Assembly (NCBI GenBank): GCA_034432555.1
Contig: DAOUBW010000027.1
Span: 8,690 to 72,689 of the forward strand
Direction: 5' to 3'
Origin: CP2-2F sp034432555
GTDB taxonomy: Bacteria; Chloroflexota; Anaerolineae; Aggregatilineales; UBA2796
DNA: 64,000 nucleotides
The notes under the pieces are model-generated. The model saw nothing but the letters and a program-made list of their open reading frames with translations, was not told the DNA's origin and searched no databases. Of the stretch, positions 32,670 to 41,128 are shown piece after piece (the stretch's first letter is position 1; each line of letters opens with the position of its first letter). Both the position numbers and the translations under genes were made by a program.

Positions 32670-33158
32670 TTAGGTTGTTTGCTTTGCCAACAACCGCCGC
32701 GTCTGAAACTGCCGATAGAGGAACAGAAAGACGATGCTTGGGTAGACCAGCCCGTCAAGGATGCCGCCCAGCAGACCGCGCAGCGGCGTTAGGTGGAAGG
32801 TTACCTCGTCTGTGCAGGCAGTGCTGCCATCGCTGAGCGCCTCAAAGGTATGGCGATGCACCCACATGTGAAAGGGGCTGCTCAGTGAACGATCTACAAA
32901 GCTGCATGTCTGCGCGCCTTCCTGATAGGCGTTGAATTCATCGTAGATGGCGTGCCATGTTGCGCCTAGCGGCTGAATGCCAAACAGGGCAAGGCGGAAC
33001 TTGAGCGTGCCGCCTGCTTGCAAGGGATCATCTTTTGCCAGCAGCTTCACGCGCAACGGCGGCGGCGTCAGGTCTTTCAGGGCGATAGGATCATCGTGAA
33101 AGCGCCACACAGCGGGCAAGGGCGCTTTCACCACGAAGCGCTGCTTAAAACGTGCCAT
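32670..33158 (-). CDS. SRPBCC-fold ligand-binding protein (START/Bet v1-like)
   Basis: This 162-residue protein has the start FKQRFVVKAPLPAVWRFHDDP, typical of the SRPBCC cavity proteins, and the later SSPFHMWVHRHTFEAL and TDEVTFHLTPL blocks. A hydrophobic C-terminus (YPSIVFLFLYRQF) may anchor it to a membrane. It lies four bases after the MerR-B12-like gene on the same strand. In light-regulated CarH/LitR loci the same pair of families is often found together. The ligand is unknown. Confidence 0.83.
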   Translation of the reverse strand: MARFKQRFVVKAPLPAVWRFHDDPIALKDLTPPPLRVKLLAKDDPLQAGGTLKFRLALFGIQPLGATWHAIYDEFNAYQEGAQTCSFVDRSLSSPFHMWVHRHTFEALSDGSTACTDEVTFHLTPLRGLLGGILDGLVYPSIVFLFLYRQFQTRRLLAKQTT

Positions 33159-33162
33159 ATGC

Positions 33163-34185
33163 CTACTGTGCTGCCTTTCGCTGCGTGCTGGGGCGCACCT
33201 TGACGGCGTTCAAGCGTGCCTCAAGGTAGTTAGCCAGCGCGCCAAAAATCCCGCGCAGCTCCGTGCCTAAATACTCAAAGGGAATGTGCGTTTGCAGGTC
33301 GGGCTGTTCTTCCAGCGCACGCCCACCACACACACACCAGATCGGCTTGCCATGACCATCCAAGGGCAGGCTGAACGCGGTAAGTTTGCGTGCATTAGCG
33401 GGTTGATCAGTGTAGTAGAGGATGACAGAGGCGTTCATGCCGTTCAGGGCAGGCTGCACCATGTTCGGCTCTAGCTCACTGCCCAGATGCACCACTGACC
33501 AGCCCGCACGCCGCAGCAGCAGCCCGATGATCAGCAGATCGAGTTCGTTCGGCTCAGAGGGGAAGCCGATGGTGACGACAGGACTCTGTGCGCGTAAGGC
33601 GCTTGGCGTGGTTTGGATCATGTGCAGCAGGCGTTGGCGGGCATAGTTCACAGTGAAGCGCTCGACTGTGATCGGCACTTCGCCGCGTGCGCGCTGCGCC
33701 AAGATGATATGCATCGCGCCGCGCAAGATATTGATCAGCGTCGTCTCTAGCGTGTAGAGCGCCATTGCCTCATTAAAAAGCTGATCGGCGTAGCGCTCAT
33801 CAAGGTTCGTCATAGCGTTGGCAAGGTCGCGGCTGAGCGCTTCGGGCGAGCGCGGTCCCGTGGGCATAGCAGGCGCATGGGCGGCTGGCACGCGCACGGT
33901 TGGATCAATGCCGTTCACCAACATGTGGGTGAGCTGATTAACCGCCTGCCCGATATTCACGCCGTTCTCTGTCTGTTGGATCAACCAAAAGAGGATGGCA
34001 ACGTCACGCTCCGAATAGAGCCGATAGCCGTTCAGTGTCCGATTGGGTGTGGGCAAGCCGTAGCGCCTTTCCCAAGCGCGTAAGGTTGCCGCCGTAATTC
34101 CCGTCCGCATACAGACAGCCTTCACATTATAAACTGGTTCATCCGCAAAAGATGACAACAACAAGGTTGGGTTAACCGCATCCAT
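33163..34185 (-). CDS. MerR-family regulator with degenerate B12-binding domain (CarH/LitR-like)
   Basis: The N-terminal MerR domain is clear: VYNVKAVCMRTGITAATLRAWERRYGLP and NGYRLYSERDVAIL. A helical cap and a Rossmann-like B12-binding domain follow (VTIGFPSEPNELDLLIIGLLLRRAGWSVVHLG). CarH binds cobalamin with a His in a GERHEL-like segment; here it is Asn213 (SEPNELD). The EH motif in the cap is ER (near 174). So cobalamin binding, and light sensing through it, is probably lost. It forms an operon with the SRPBCC gene. The start is at 34185. Confidence 0.9.
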   Translation of the reverse strand: MDAVNPTLLLSSFADEPVYNVKAVCMRTGITAATLRAWERRYGLPTPNRTLNGYRLYSERDVAILFWLIQQTENGVNIGQAVNQLTHMLVNGIDPTVRVPAAHAPAMPTGPRSPEALSRDLANAMTNLDERYADQLFNEAMALYTLETTLINILRGAMHIILAQRARGEVPITVERFTVNYARQRLLHMIQTTPSALRAQSPVVTIGFPSEPNELDLLIIGLLLRRAGWSVVHLGSELEPNMVQPALNGMNASVILYYTDQPANARKLTAFSLPLDGHGKPIWCVCGGRALEEQPDLQTHIPFEYLGTELRGIFGALANYLEARLNAVKVRPSTQRKAAQ

Positions 34186-34386
34186 AAGCGTGTATCACTT
34201 TCGCGCCATCAGCGCGTGATCTAACAATACGTCCATAATTCTCTGATCATTCTAACAAACTTTACAAGGTTTGGCAAAGTTTACGTCCCAACTTTGTCTA
34301 GCGTTGCAAGGCGGCTGTTGTTCAAGCGCGCAGGCTGCGCTACTATCAAAAGGGCAAATCATTCGCATCCGCTGGATAAACTGCCT

Positions 34387-35091
34387 ATGGCACTCTCGCT
34401 GAATAAGCAGAACCAATACCGCGCTCAGTACCGCGCCCGCCGCCCAAGCTGGCAGCCGTCTACTGAGGCATACGAAGGGCTGATCCGTGCCGCACTGCGC
34501 CCTGAAAGCGCTGTGCTGGATGTTGGCTGTGGGCGAGGCGGCGTTCTGGAACAGCTAGGGGAGGCGGTCGCTTTTCCCTATGGCGTTGATCCCGATCTGG
34601 CATCGCTGCGCGAACACCGCCTGCCAAGCCTGCCGCGTGCCGCTGCTTTGGCAGAGGCGCTGCCGTTTCGCCCTGCCAGCTTTGACTTGATCCTGTGCAG
34701 TTGGGTCTTTGAACACCTTGCCACGCCGCAGCGTACCCTTGCCGAATTTGCGCGCACACTGCGCCCTGATGGGCGGATTATCTTCCTGACGCCGAACGCC
34801 AACAGCCTTGTGGCGCACCTCAACCGCTGGCTGCGCCCACTGCAACGCTACCTTGTGCCGCGCCTGTATGGGCGTGCCGAGGCGGATACCTTCCCCGTCT
34901 ACTACCGTGCCAACACACCCAAACGGCTGCTAGGTTTGGCGGAACAGGTGGGCATTCGGCTGGAACAGTTACAGCGCATCCCCGATCCAAGCTACCTTGC
35001 CTTCACACCGCTGCTCTTTCGGCTAAGCTGCGCCCTCGCCGAGATCACGCCGCCGGTGCATCTGCTTGGCGTGCTGCATAAAGCGCCCTGA
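34387..35091 (+). CDS. Class I SAM-dependent methyltransferase
   Basis: The fold markers are motif I LDVGCGRGG, the acidic GVDPDLASL turn, and a central FDLILCSWVFEHLATP segment, then LRPDGRIIFLTPNAN. The last part (about residues 140-235) is a helical cap that may select the substrate. It looks like a small-molecule or lipid/ubiquinone methylase in the UbiE/Coq5 sense, but the substrate is not identifiable. The ATG at 34387 is used; a longer frame to 34294 has no supporting homology. It stands alone, divergent from the MerR-B12 gene. Confidence 0.85.
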   Translation: MALSLNKQNQYRAQYRARRPSWQPSTEAYEGLIRAALRPESAVLDVGCGRGGVLEQLGEAVAFPYGVDPDLASLREHRLPSLPRAAALAEALPFRPASFDLILCSWVFEHLATPQRTLAEFARTLRPDGRIIFLTPNANSLVAHLNRWLRPLQRYLVPRLYGRAEADTFPVYYRANTPKRLLGLAEQVGIRLEQLQRIPDPSYLAFTPLLFRLSCALAEITPPVHLLGVLHKAP

Positions 35092-35260
35092 GGCACACAG
35101 GAAGGGAAGTGGCGCCAATAGGCACACTACAGGCAAGAAAAACTGTTCAGCGCGTCACGCGAAACCCGAACAGCGCCCAGTAAATAACGTATAAATAGAT
35201 CACCCTACCGATTTAGGCAGTTTTAGCCTAACTTGCCCTAGCAAAGCCCTAGAAAGCGTG

Positions 35261-35266
35261 TATAAT
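35261..35266 (+). promoter_or_regulatory. Putative -10 box of the HU gene
   Basis: A perfect TATAAT lies 35 bases before the ATG. The best -35 candidate (ttgccc at 35233) is 22 bases away, too far for a standard promoter. The -10 is a plausible start site signal. Confidence 0.45.
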
Positions 35267-35300
35267 TCGCGGCAGTCTGTCCTGACTGAAGGAGATTTCG

Positions 35301-35585
35301 ATGCAAAAAACGGATTTAATCAAGCGGGTCGCTGAATCTGCGGGTCTGACGCAAGCGGATGCTGCCAAGGCAGTAAACGCCCTGATTGATATTGTGACCG
35401 AGACGCTCAAGAGCGGGGAGAAAGTCACGATCACAGGCTTCGGTACATTTGAAGTGCGTGAGTCGGCTGCGCGCACCGGCACCAATCCGCGCACGAAGGA
35501 AAAGATCACCATTGCGGCGCGTAAGCGTCCAACCTTCAGCCCCGGCTCGCAACTGCGCGAGGCTGTTAGCGGCAAGAAGGCGTGA
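35301..35585 (+). CDS. hup: HU family DNA-binding protein
   Basis: The 94-residue protein is a typical HU/IHF histone-like protein: MQKTDLIKRVAESAGLTQADAAKAV, then GEKVTITGFGTFEVRE and the beta-arm segment ARTGTNPRTKEKITI. It bends and packs DNA as a dimer. AAGGAG lies eight bases before the ATG. A clear terminator follows at 35615. The gene is monocistronic. Slightly longer than the usual 90 residues, it ends in a basic KK tail. Confidence 0.96.
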   Translation: MQKTDLIKRVAESAGLTQADAAKAVNALIDIVTETLKSGEKVTITGFGTFEVRESAARTGTNPRTKEKITIAARKRPTFSPGSQLREAVSGKKA

Positions 35586-35614
35586 TCGGCTAATCTCCGC
35601 GTAGTGCAGCACGA

Positions 35615-35641
35615 GGGCGGATCGGGTGATCCGCCCTTCTT
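35615..35641 (+). terminator. Intrinsic terminator of the HU gene
   Basis: A nine-base perfect stem (35615-35623 and 35628-35636) with a four-base loop precedes TTCTTT. Its stem sequence is the same as that of the terminator at 42614. Confidence 0.85.
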
Positions 35642-35682
35642 TATGCCTAGTCAAAACACTTTTGTAAAGAGGATTATATATA

Positions 35683-36534
35683 ATGGCGATCCAACTGATT
35701 GTGCATGGTGGAGCTGGGCTGGTGGCGGGTGAACATCACGCAGCGGTGCTGGCAACCTGCCGTGCTGCCGTTGCCAGCGGCTTGGCACATCTGCGTGAGG
35801 GCGGCACTGCCCTGAATGCGGTGGAGATGGCGACCCGCGTTTTAGAAGATGATCCCTTGTTCAATGCCGGCTACGGCTCGGTGCTGAACCGCGATGGCAA
35901 AGTGGAGATGGACGCGCTGATTATGGATGGGCGCACCTTTCAGATCGGGGCGGTGGCGGCTGTTTCGCGCCTGAAAAATCCGATCAGCCTTGCACGCCGT
36001 GTGATGGAAGCAACGCCACACCATTTATTGGCAGCCCGCGGCGCAGAGCAGTTCGCCGCCGAGCAGGGCTTTGCGCTTGTGCCGCCAGAGCAGATGATCG
36101 CGCCGCACCACCTCGCTACTAAATCGGATGGGGATACGGTGGGCGCGGTAGCGCTGGACTCGGCAGGCAATGTGGCAGTTGCCGTCTCGACGGGCGGCGT
36201 GCGCGGTAAGTTGGCAGGGCGCGTAGGCGATTCGCCGATTCCGGGCGCGGGTGGCTGGGCAGATAACGCGCTGGGCGCCGCCTGTGCCACTGGTCTTGGC
36301 GAGGGCATTATACGTGCGCTGCTCACCTTCCGCGCTGTGAGCCTGCTGGAAACCCACGGCGCACAAGCCGCCGCTGAGTCAGCCGTTATGCTCTTTGGGC
36401 AGAAATTCGGCGGTGATGGCGGCTTGATCGTGGTTGACCGTGAAGGCAAGGTCGGCATCGCCCATAATTCGCCGTTTATGCCTGTGGCATGGCTGGCAGG
36501 CGATGAGATCGCTGCGCAAGTTAAGCAAGCATGA
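35683..36534 (+). CDS. iaaA: Isoaspartyl peptidase / plant-type L-asparaginase (Ntn hydrolase)
   Basis: The start IQLIVHGGAGLVAGEHH is the usual N-terminal block. The catalytic Thr is in GDTVGAVALD (near residue 152), where autoproteolysis makes the active N-terminus. STGGVRGKLAGRVGDSPIPGAG and ATGLGEGIIR are the substrate-binding blocks. The family cleaves isoaspartyl dipeptides and asparagine. Length (283) is normal. The gene follows the HU terminator and is not obviously linked to the MFS gene 68 bases downstream. Confidence 0.95.
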   Translation: MAIQLIVHGGAGLVAGEHHAAVLATCRAAVASGLAHLREGGTALNAVEMATRVLEDDPLFNAGYGSVLNRDGKVEMDALIMDGRTFQIGAVAAVSRLKNPISLARRVMEATPHHLLAARGAEQFAAEQGFALVPPEQMIAPHHLATKSDGDTVGAVALDSAGNVAVAVSTGGVRGKLAGRVGDSPIPGAGGWADNALGAACATGLGEGIIRALLTFRAVSLLETHGAQAAAESAVMLFGQKFGGDGGLIVVDREGKVGIAHNSPFMPVAWLAGDEIAAQVKQA

Positions 36535-36602
36535 GCCTAGCGCGCTGATTTGTGTTAGCATAAGGTGCGGCAAGACCTTTCAAAAAGTGAAAAGACAACA
36601 GC

Positions 36603-37892
36603 ATGGCTTTCTTCTTACGGATGTTAGCGGGCAGCCGCATCGCTGATCCAACCCTAGACGCCACCACAAGACGCAATATTCACTATCTCTACCTAGAGAT
36701 TGCCTTTGCGGGCGTGCTGGGCGCTATTGTAACTTTCCACGCCGCGTTCATTGTGCGCTTGGGTGGCACCAAGGAACTGGTGGCGCTGCTCAGCGCGATT
36801 CCGGCGTTGGTCTCGGCAGTCTTTAGCATTCCCTCAGCGCGCTTGTTGGCGCGGCTGCAAAACCGTAAACGCTGGATATTTGGCAGCCTGCTTTTTATTC
36901 GGATGGGTACGGGCTTCATCGCACTTTTGCCGCTGATCTTCCCGAATGATGCGGCAGCGTGGCTGGTGGCAATTGTGATCTTCCTAAGCCTGCCTAGCAT
37001 CTTTTTCACTAACGGCTTTCAGGCGCTGCTGGCTGATGTGATTCCCGAACGGCAGCGTGCCGTTGTCTTTTCCACACGCCAGATCATTTGGGCAATGGGC
37101 ATTGTGATCACCTCTGCCTTGGCGGGCATCTGGCTGGATAACGCGCCGTTTCCGATCAACTATCAGTTGATGTATGCCTTCGGCTTCATCGTCTCGCTAG
37201 GCAGCCAGCACTACCTGAACCGCATCATCGTCCCTGAATCGCACGCGCTGCCAACTACCGTTCACAAAACGGTGAAGGCGGCGGATATTCCAAAGGCGCA
37301 GTTGAATGCCGATATTGGGCGAATGCTCTTTAACATGCTGATCTATCAGGCAGGCTTGACGCTGCCCAGCGCGCTGTTCACCGTCTATTACATTGAAGAA
37401 CTGGGCGCGCTCGATTCGTGGCTTGGCTTCAATTCGGCAATCGGCTTTGCGGGCATGGTGGTTGGCAATCTGATTTGGGTGCGGCTGCTGCGGCGGCGCA
37501 CTTACTCTTGGGCAATGCGGACGGCGAGCCTGTTCACGTGGTTGTTCCCGGTCGGGATCGCGCTCTTTCCCGATCTCACGGCGATCTTGCTGATCAACCT
37601 GCTCGTGAACATGATCCATCCGGGCATGGAGCTAGGCAGCCTGAATGTGATGTTCAAGCTAGGGGCTGGCGAACACCGCGCCATCTATATGAGTTGGTAT
37701 AACACCGTCTTGAACATCAGCTTTTTTGCTGCGCCATTGGCGGGCGTGTGGTTGGCGTCGCAGTTCAGCATCCCAGTGGCAATGCTGATTGCGGGTGCCT
37801 TGCGCTTCGTCGGCGGCGTGCTTTTTAACGTGAACCGCGTCCGTGAGCCTAGCCGAGAGGCAGGCGCAGTGGTGCGCGGCGAAAGTGCCTAA
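36603..37892 (+). CDS. Major facilitator superfamily transporter
   Basis: The 429-residue protein has about twelve membrane segments, with the family turn ARLLARLQNRKRWIFGSLLF between helices 2 and 3 and a matching turn between helices 8 and 9 (VRLLRRRTYSWAMRTASLF). The central cytoplasmic loop contains KTVKAADIPKAQLNAD. The substrate cannot be told. It resembles the set of Chloroflexota MFS proteins annotated without substrate. A second, unrelated-looking MFS gene is at 49338. The ATG at 36603 is used. Confidence 0.87.
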   Translation: MAFFLRMLAGSRIADPTLDATTRRNIHYLYLEIAFAGVLGAIVTFHAAFIVRLGGTKELVALLSAIPALVSAVFSIPSARLLARLQNRKRWIFGSLLFIRMGTGFIALLPLIFPNDAAAWLVAIVIFLSLPSIFFTNGFQALLADVIPERQRAVVFSTRQIIWAMGIVITSALAGIWLDNAPFPINYQLMYAFGFIVSLGSQHYLNRIIVPESHALPTTVHKTVKAADIPKAQLNADIGRMLFNMLIYQAGLTLPSALFTVYYIEELGALDSWLGFNSAIGFAGMVVGNLIWVRLLRRRTYSWAMRTASLFTWLFPVGIALFPDLTAILLINLLVNMIHPGMELGSLNVMFKLGAGEHRAIYMSWYNTVLNISFFAAPLAGVWLASQFSIPVAMLIAGALRFVGGVLFNVNRVREPSREAGAVVRGESA

Positions 37893-37917
37893 GGCGGGGC
37901 GGCTCTGACCATGCACC

Positions 37918-39378
37918 TTAGCGGTGGCGCTTGAGGGCGCGCTCATAGATGCGCACGTATTCGGCGGCGCTCTTCTCCCAGCTGAAATCGGTTTGCATGG
38001 CGCGCTGTTGCATTCGGCTGAATGCCTTAGGCTGGCTGCGGTAGGTTTCAAGCGCCCAGCGCAGCGTGCCAAGCACGGCGTCGGCTGTCTCCCACAGAAA
38101 GACGAAGCCCGTGCCAACGTTCGCAGCGGCGCCGTCATAGTTCTGGACGGTATCAGCCAGCCCGCCTGTCTCGCGCACCACAGGCAGCGATCCGTAGCGC
38201 ATGGCGAGCATTTGGCTGGTACCGCATGGCTCATAGCGGCTTGGCATCAGGAATAGATCGCTGGCGCCATAAATGCGCTGCGCCAAGATTGCATCATAGC
38301 CAATGACGGCACGCGCACGGCTGCCAAAGGTATACTCCAACACGCGCAGTGCGTCTTCAAGGGCGCCTTCGCCGCTGCCCAACACCACCAGTTGCACGTC
38401 TTCATCTGCCAGCAAGCGGTAGAGCGCCGGCAGCGCCAGATCAAAGCCCTTTTGGGCAGTTAGGCGCGTCACAGCACCGATCAGTGGCACCTCGGCACGC
38501 TGCGGCAAGCCAAGCTGTGCTTGCAGGGCAGTTTTGTTCAGGGTGCGCGGCGCAAGGTTGCTCAGGCTGAAGTGATGCAGCAGGGCAGGATCGGTGGCAG
38601 GATCGTTGCGCTCCATATCCAAGCCGTTCAGGATGCCCATCACGTCGCCGCCGTGAGCGCGCCAGCGCACCAGATTTTCCAGCCCCTCACCGAAGCGCGG
38701 ATATTGGATTTCTTCGGCGTAGCGCGGGCTGACAGCAGTAATCATATCGCTATAGGCAACCCCGATTGCCATTAGGTTATCGCCCTTGCCCTGAAAGAGC
38801 AGGTCGGGTTGTGTGCGGGCAGGAATGCCCGCATCAAAGAGTGCGCCCCCCGCCCAATCGCCCTGATAGCCCATATTGTGAACGGTGAGGATGGTGCCAA
38901 CGGGCTGCCAGAATGGATCAGAGCGGCTGTGCGCGACGAGAAAAGCGCCGAGCGCCGTGTGCCAATCGTGAACGTGCAGCGCGTCCAACTTCCAGCCCTC
39001 ACGCTGCGCCAACTGCCACGCCAGCGCTAGGGTGAACTCGCTAAAGGCGATAAAGCGCTGCCGATCCCATTCGTTATCGGTATAGAGCTGCCAGCCCTGC
39101 CCAAAGAATGGGTAGCTTTCGATGAAGTAGATCGGCACACCGTCATATTCGGTATGGTGGATGTAGACATCCGCCGTGCCGCGCCGCCTGCCGAACTGAA
39201 AGTGGAAGGCGTAGGCGATGTTGTAGCGCCCACGCTCAATGAAGCCGTGCAGGGGCATCACAACACGGGCATCCACGCCCAGCCGCCGCAGTGCTTTGGG
39301 CAAACTGCCAACCACGTCAGCCAGCCCGCCAGCTTTGGCAAACGGCGCAACCTCTGCCGCTGCAAATAAGACGTTCAT
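37918..39378 (-). CDS. glgA: Glycogen synthase (ADP-glucose type, GT5)
   Basis: The start MNVLFAAAEVAPFAKAGGLADVVGSLPK contains the ADP-glucose-binding KxGGL motif. HVHDWHTALG, LTVHNMGYQGDW and GILNGLDM are typical GT5 blocks. The C-terminal GT-B half has GAVTRLTAQKGFDL, then LFLMPSRYEPCGTSQMLAMRYG with the catalytic Glu, and ETGGLADTVQ. The enzyme elongates alpha-1,4-glucan from ADP-glucose. It is the last gene of a minus-strand series following the acidic protein by 12 bases, which may be an operon. Branching enzyme and GlgC are not in the window. Confidence 0.97.
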   Translation of the reverse strand: MNVLFAAAEVAPFAKAGGLADVVGSLPKALRRLGVDARVVMPLHGFIERGRYNIAYAFHFQFGRRRGTADVYIHHTEYDGVPIYFIESYPFFGQGWQLYTDNEWDRQRFIAFSEFTLALAWQLAQREGWKLDALHVHDWHTALGAFLVAHSRSDPFWQPVGTILTVHNMGYQGDWAGGALFDAGIPARTQPDLLFQGKGDNLMAIGVAYSDMITAVSPRYAEEIQYPRFGEGLENLVRWRAHGGDVMGILNGLDMERNDPATDPALLHHFSLSNLAPRTLNKTALQAQLGLPQRAEVPLIGAVTRLTAQKGFDLALPALYRLLADEDVQLVVLGSGEGALEDALRVLEYTFGSRARAVIGYDAILAQRIYGASDLFLMPSRYEPCGTSQMLAMRYGSLPVVRETGGLADTVQNYDGAAANVGTGFVFLWETADAVLGTLRWALETYRSQPKAFSRMQQRAMQTDFSWEKSAAEYVRIYERALKRHR

Positions 39379-39390
39379 TCGCGTAAGCCG

Positions 39391-39795
39391 TTAGGCAGCA
39401 CGCCGCCACGGCGCGCCGCTGCCTAGCCGATCTTCAAAATCGTCGTCGTCGTCCAAGTCTTCTTCCTCGAAATCGAGATCATCATCCTCGAAATCGTCAT
39501 CGTCAAAATCATCATCTTCATCGTCGAAATCGAGATCGTCGTCGTCGTCGAAATCGAGATCGTCGTCGTCATCGCCCAGATCATCGTCATCTTCCTCGTA
39601 GCGGCGTTTTACCGCTTTGGGCAGTAGATGGATGAGCGATTGAAGGGATGGGCGTGCGGGTACCGCCGTTAGGCAACTTGGCTGCACAGCCACAACGCCT
39701 GATAAGGCATCCGCTATGGGTTGCCGCAGCGAGTAAGCATCGGGCGCTGCTGCGTGGGTTAGTGCTGATAGAGGGGAGAGTGCCGTTGCGCTCAC
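39391..39795 (-). CDS. Asp/Glu-rich acidic protein of unknown function
   Basis: The C-terminal half is a low-complexity acidic tract (about residues 65-120) made of DD/DE and DFD/DLD units, with a short RLGSGAPWRRAA end. The N-terminus is ordinary sequence with no signal peptide. GTG at 39795 is used because AAGGAG lies six bases upstream; an ATG at 39834 also exists without such a site. Acidic tracts may bind basic proteins or divalent metals. It lies between the small HEAT protein genes and glgA, on the same strand. Confidence 0.6.
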   Translation of the reverse strand: MSATALSPLSALTHAAAPDAYSLRQPIADALSGVVAVQPSCLTAVPARPSLQSLIHLLPKAVKRRYEEDDDDLGDDDDDLDFDDDDDLDFDDEDDDFDDDDFEDDDLDFEEEDLDDDDDFEDRLGSGAPWRRAA

Positions 39796-39881
39796 AGATG
39801 ACTCCTTAGCATGGTAGAGCAAGATCGCGGGCATTGTAACGCTACTTTTCGCGGCAAGTCAACAAGGAATCGCCCAAAAAG

Positions 39882-40115
39882 TCATTCGGATTTTTGACTG
39901 GACTCGGTTGCTTTGGTTTTATCATAAATTTCGCGCCCGGCGCGTTGGGCAGCTTTTCGCACATCAGGATCGGGATCGTTGCGAAAAACCTGCTCAAGGG
40001 CGCTTAGCGCGGTGGGATCACCAAGCAGGCGCAGTTCATTGATCGCCTTCATGCGGACGGATGGGTCTTTATCGCTTAAACGCTGGATGTGATATTCTAC
40101 AAGTCGGCTTACCAT
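39882..40115 (-). CDS. Small HEAT-repeat protein (third of three)
   Basis: This is a 77-residue protein with two HEAT helices pairs: VEYHIQRLSDKDPSVRMKAINELRLLGDP, then TALSALEQVFRNDPDPDVRKAAQRAG. The pattern DPxVRxxAIxxLxxLGDPxAL is shared with the genes upstream. HEAT repeats make curved scaffolds for binding other proteins. The C-terminus is charged. The three are probably products of duplication. Function unknown. Confidence 0.8.
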   Translation of the reverse strand: MVSRLVEYHIQRLSDKDPSVRMKAINELRLLGDPTALSALEQVFRNDPDPDVRKAAQRAGREIYDKTKATESSQKSE

Positions 40116-40163
40116 GAACTCTGCTGTCGGTCCCTTTCCTTCACGGTGCGAAATAAAACACGC

Positions 40164-40463
40164 TCAGCGCCCTTGCCGTTTCGCTTGGGCGCGCTGCAAA
40201 ATTTCGGCGGCAGCGCGGCGGTCAGCCTCAGTGCTGGTTACCGACTCAGTGGCGATGCGCCGTTGGGCAGCTTGATAGATGGCTTTGCCGGCAGCCTGTG
40301 CCAGTTTGCGCGTCTCCAGATCAGGGTCAAGCGCAAACAGGGCTGCCAGCGCGCCAAGCGCACGCGGATCGCCGAGCAGCTCAAGCTGGCGGATTGCCTC
40401 ACGGCGCACCGCAATATCCGAATCGCGCAAGCGCTGCGTCCACAAGTCAAGCAGATCGGGCAT
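40164..40463 (-). CDS. Small HEAT-repeat protein (second of three)
   Basis: The protein of about 99 residues has the pattern LLDLWTQRLRDSDIAVRREAIRQLELLGDP and ALGALAALFALDPDLETRKLAQAAG, similar to its neighbours. A charged C-terminal helix (TEADRRAAAEILQRAQAKRQ) follows. The ATG at 40463 is used because GAGGTG lies just upstream; the longer GTG frame at 40469 is possible. It lies 23 bases after the gene at 40487. Confidence 0.8.
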   Translation of the reverse strand: MPDLLDLWTQRLRDSDIAVRREAIRQLELLGDPRALGALAALFALDPDLETRKLAQAAGKAIYQAAQRRIATESVTSTEADRRAAAEILQRAQAKRQGR

Positions 40464-40486
40464 TGCCACCTCTTTCAGCTAGCAGA

Positions 40487-40927
40487 TCAGCTAAAAAACT
40501 CATCCGAAAGTCCTTCGTCCAACAGACGCATCAGGTCAAGTGCCGCGTTAGTGGGCTGTGGTGGTGGTGTAGGCAGCGGTGCGCTGCGGTTTTGCTCACG
40601 TAGGCGGTGCTGCTGCAAGTTAAACTGCATCTCGTCATAGGTGCGGTGATCTTTCTCGATCAGGCTGGCGATAAGCGCCTCTTGGCTGGGCGTCAGCGGT
40701 TCTTCTGGGGCGGAAGGCTGGGCGGTCTGGCTGCGCTGCGCGGCATGGATCAACTGCCCCGCCCACTGCGCCACTTGGCGCACGCCCGCCTCAGGGTCGT
40801 TTTTATAAACGTGAGCAATGGCAGGCAGCGCTTGGGCTTCCTCCACCATCGCCAGAATCCGCAAGGTCTCCACCCGCACCCATTGATCAGGATGTTTGAG
40901 CCGTTCCAGTAAATCCGCTAACAGCAT
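40487..40927 (-). CDS. HEAT-repeat protein with C-terminal extension (first of three)
   Basis: The HEAT part is LADLLERLKHPDQWVRVETLRIL and ALPAIAHVYKNDPEAGVRQVAQWAG. A unique extension follows: Pro/Gln-rich, with SLIEKDHRTYDEMQFNLQQ and a terminal DLMRLLDEGLSDEFF helix that could bind a partner. The ATG at 40927 has AAGGTG seven bases upstream. It is the first of the three-gene HEAT set. The promoter would lie between this gene and the divergent GH39-like gene. Confidence 0.8.
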   Translation of the reverse strand: MLLADLLERLKHPDQWVRVETLRILAMVEEAQALPAIAHVYKNDPEAGVRQVAQWAGQLIHAAQRSQTAQPSAPEEPLTPSQEALIASLIEKDHRTYDEMQFNLQQHRLREQNRSAPLPTPPPQPTNAALDLMRLLDEGLSDEFFS

Positions 40928-41128
40928 AAGCACACCTTTCCCTTAGTGTATGCTGAATCTATAACCTGATGCAAGCCTTTTTGGTTGGAACTGACGCCTA
41001 GCCAACGCTTTCTCTACGTTTTGGAGTCTGACTCGACAGACGCCTTTTTTGCAGGTATGCTATAGCGTTGCTGCGAGACGTAATTCTAGCGCAACCCTAA
41101 TAACGATTCCATGTGGAGTATAACGAGG

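Noticed and set aside
35092..35300. Structured RNA in the HU upstream region
   Set aside because: Weak inverted repeats (CTGTTC/GAACAG and AGGC/GCCT) only; not enough for a call.
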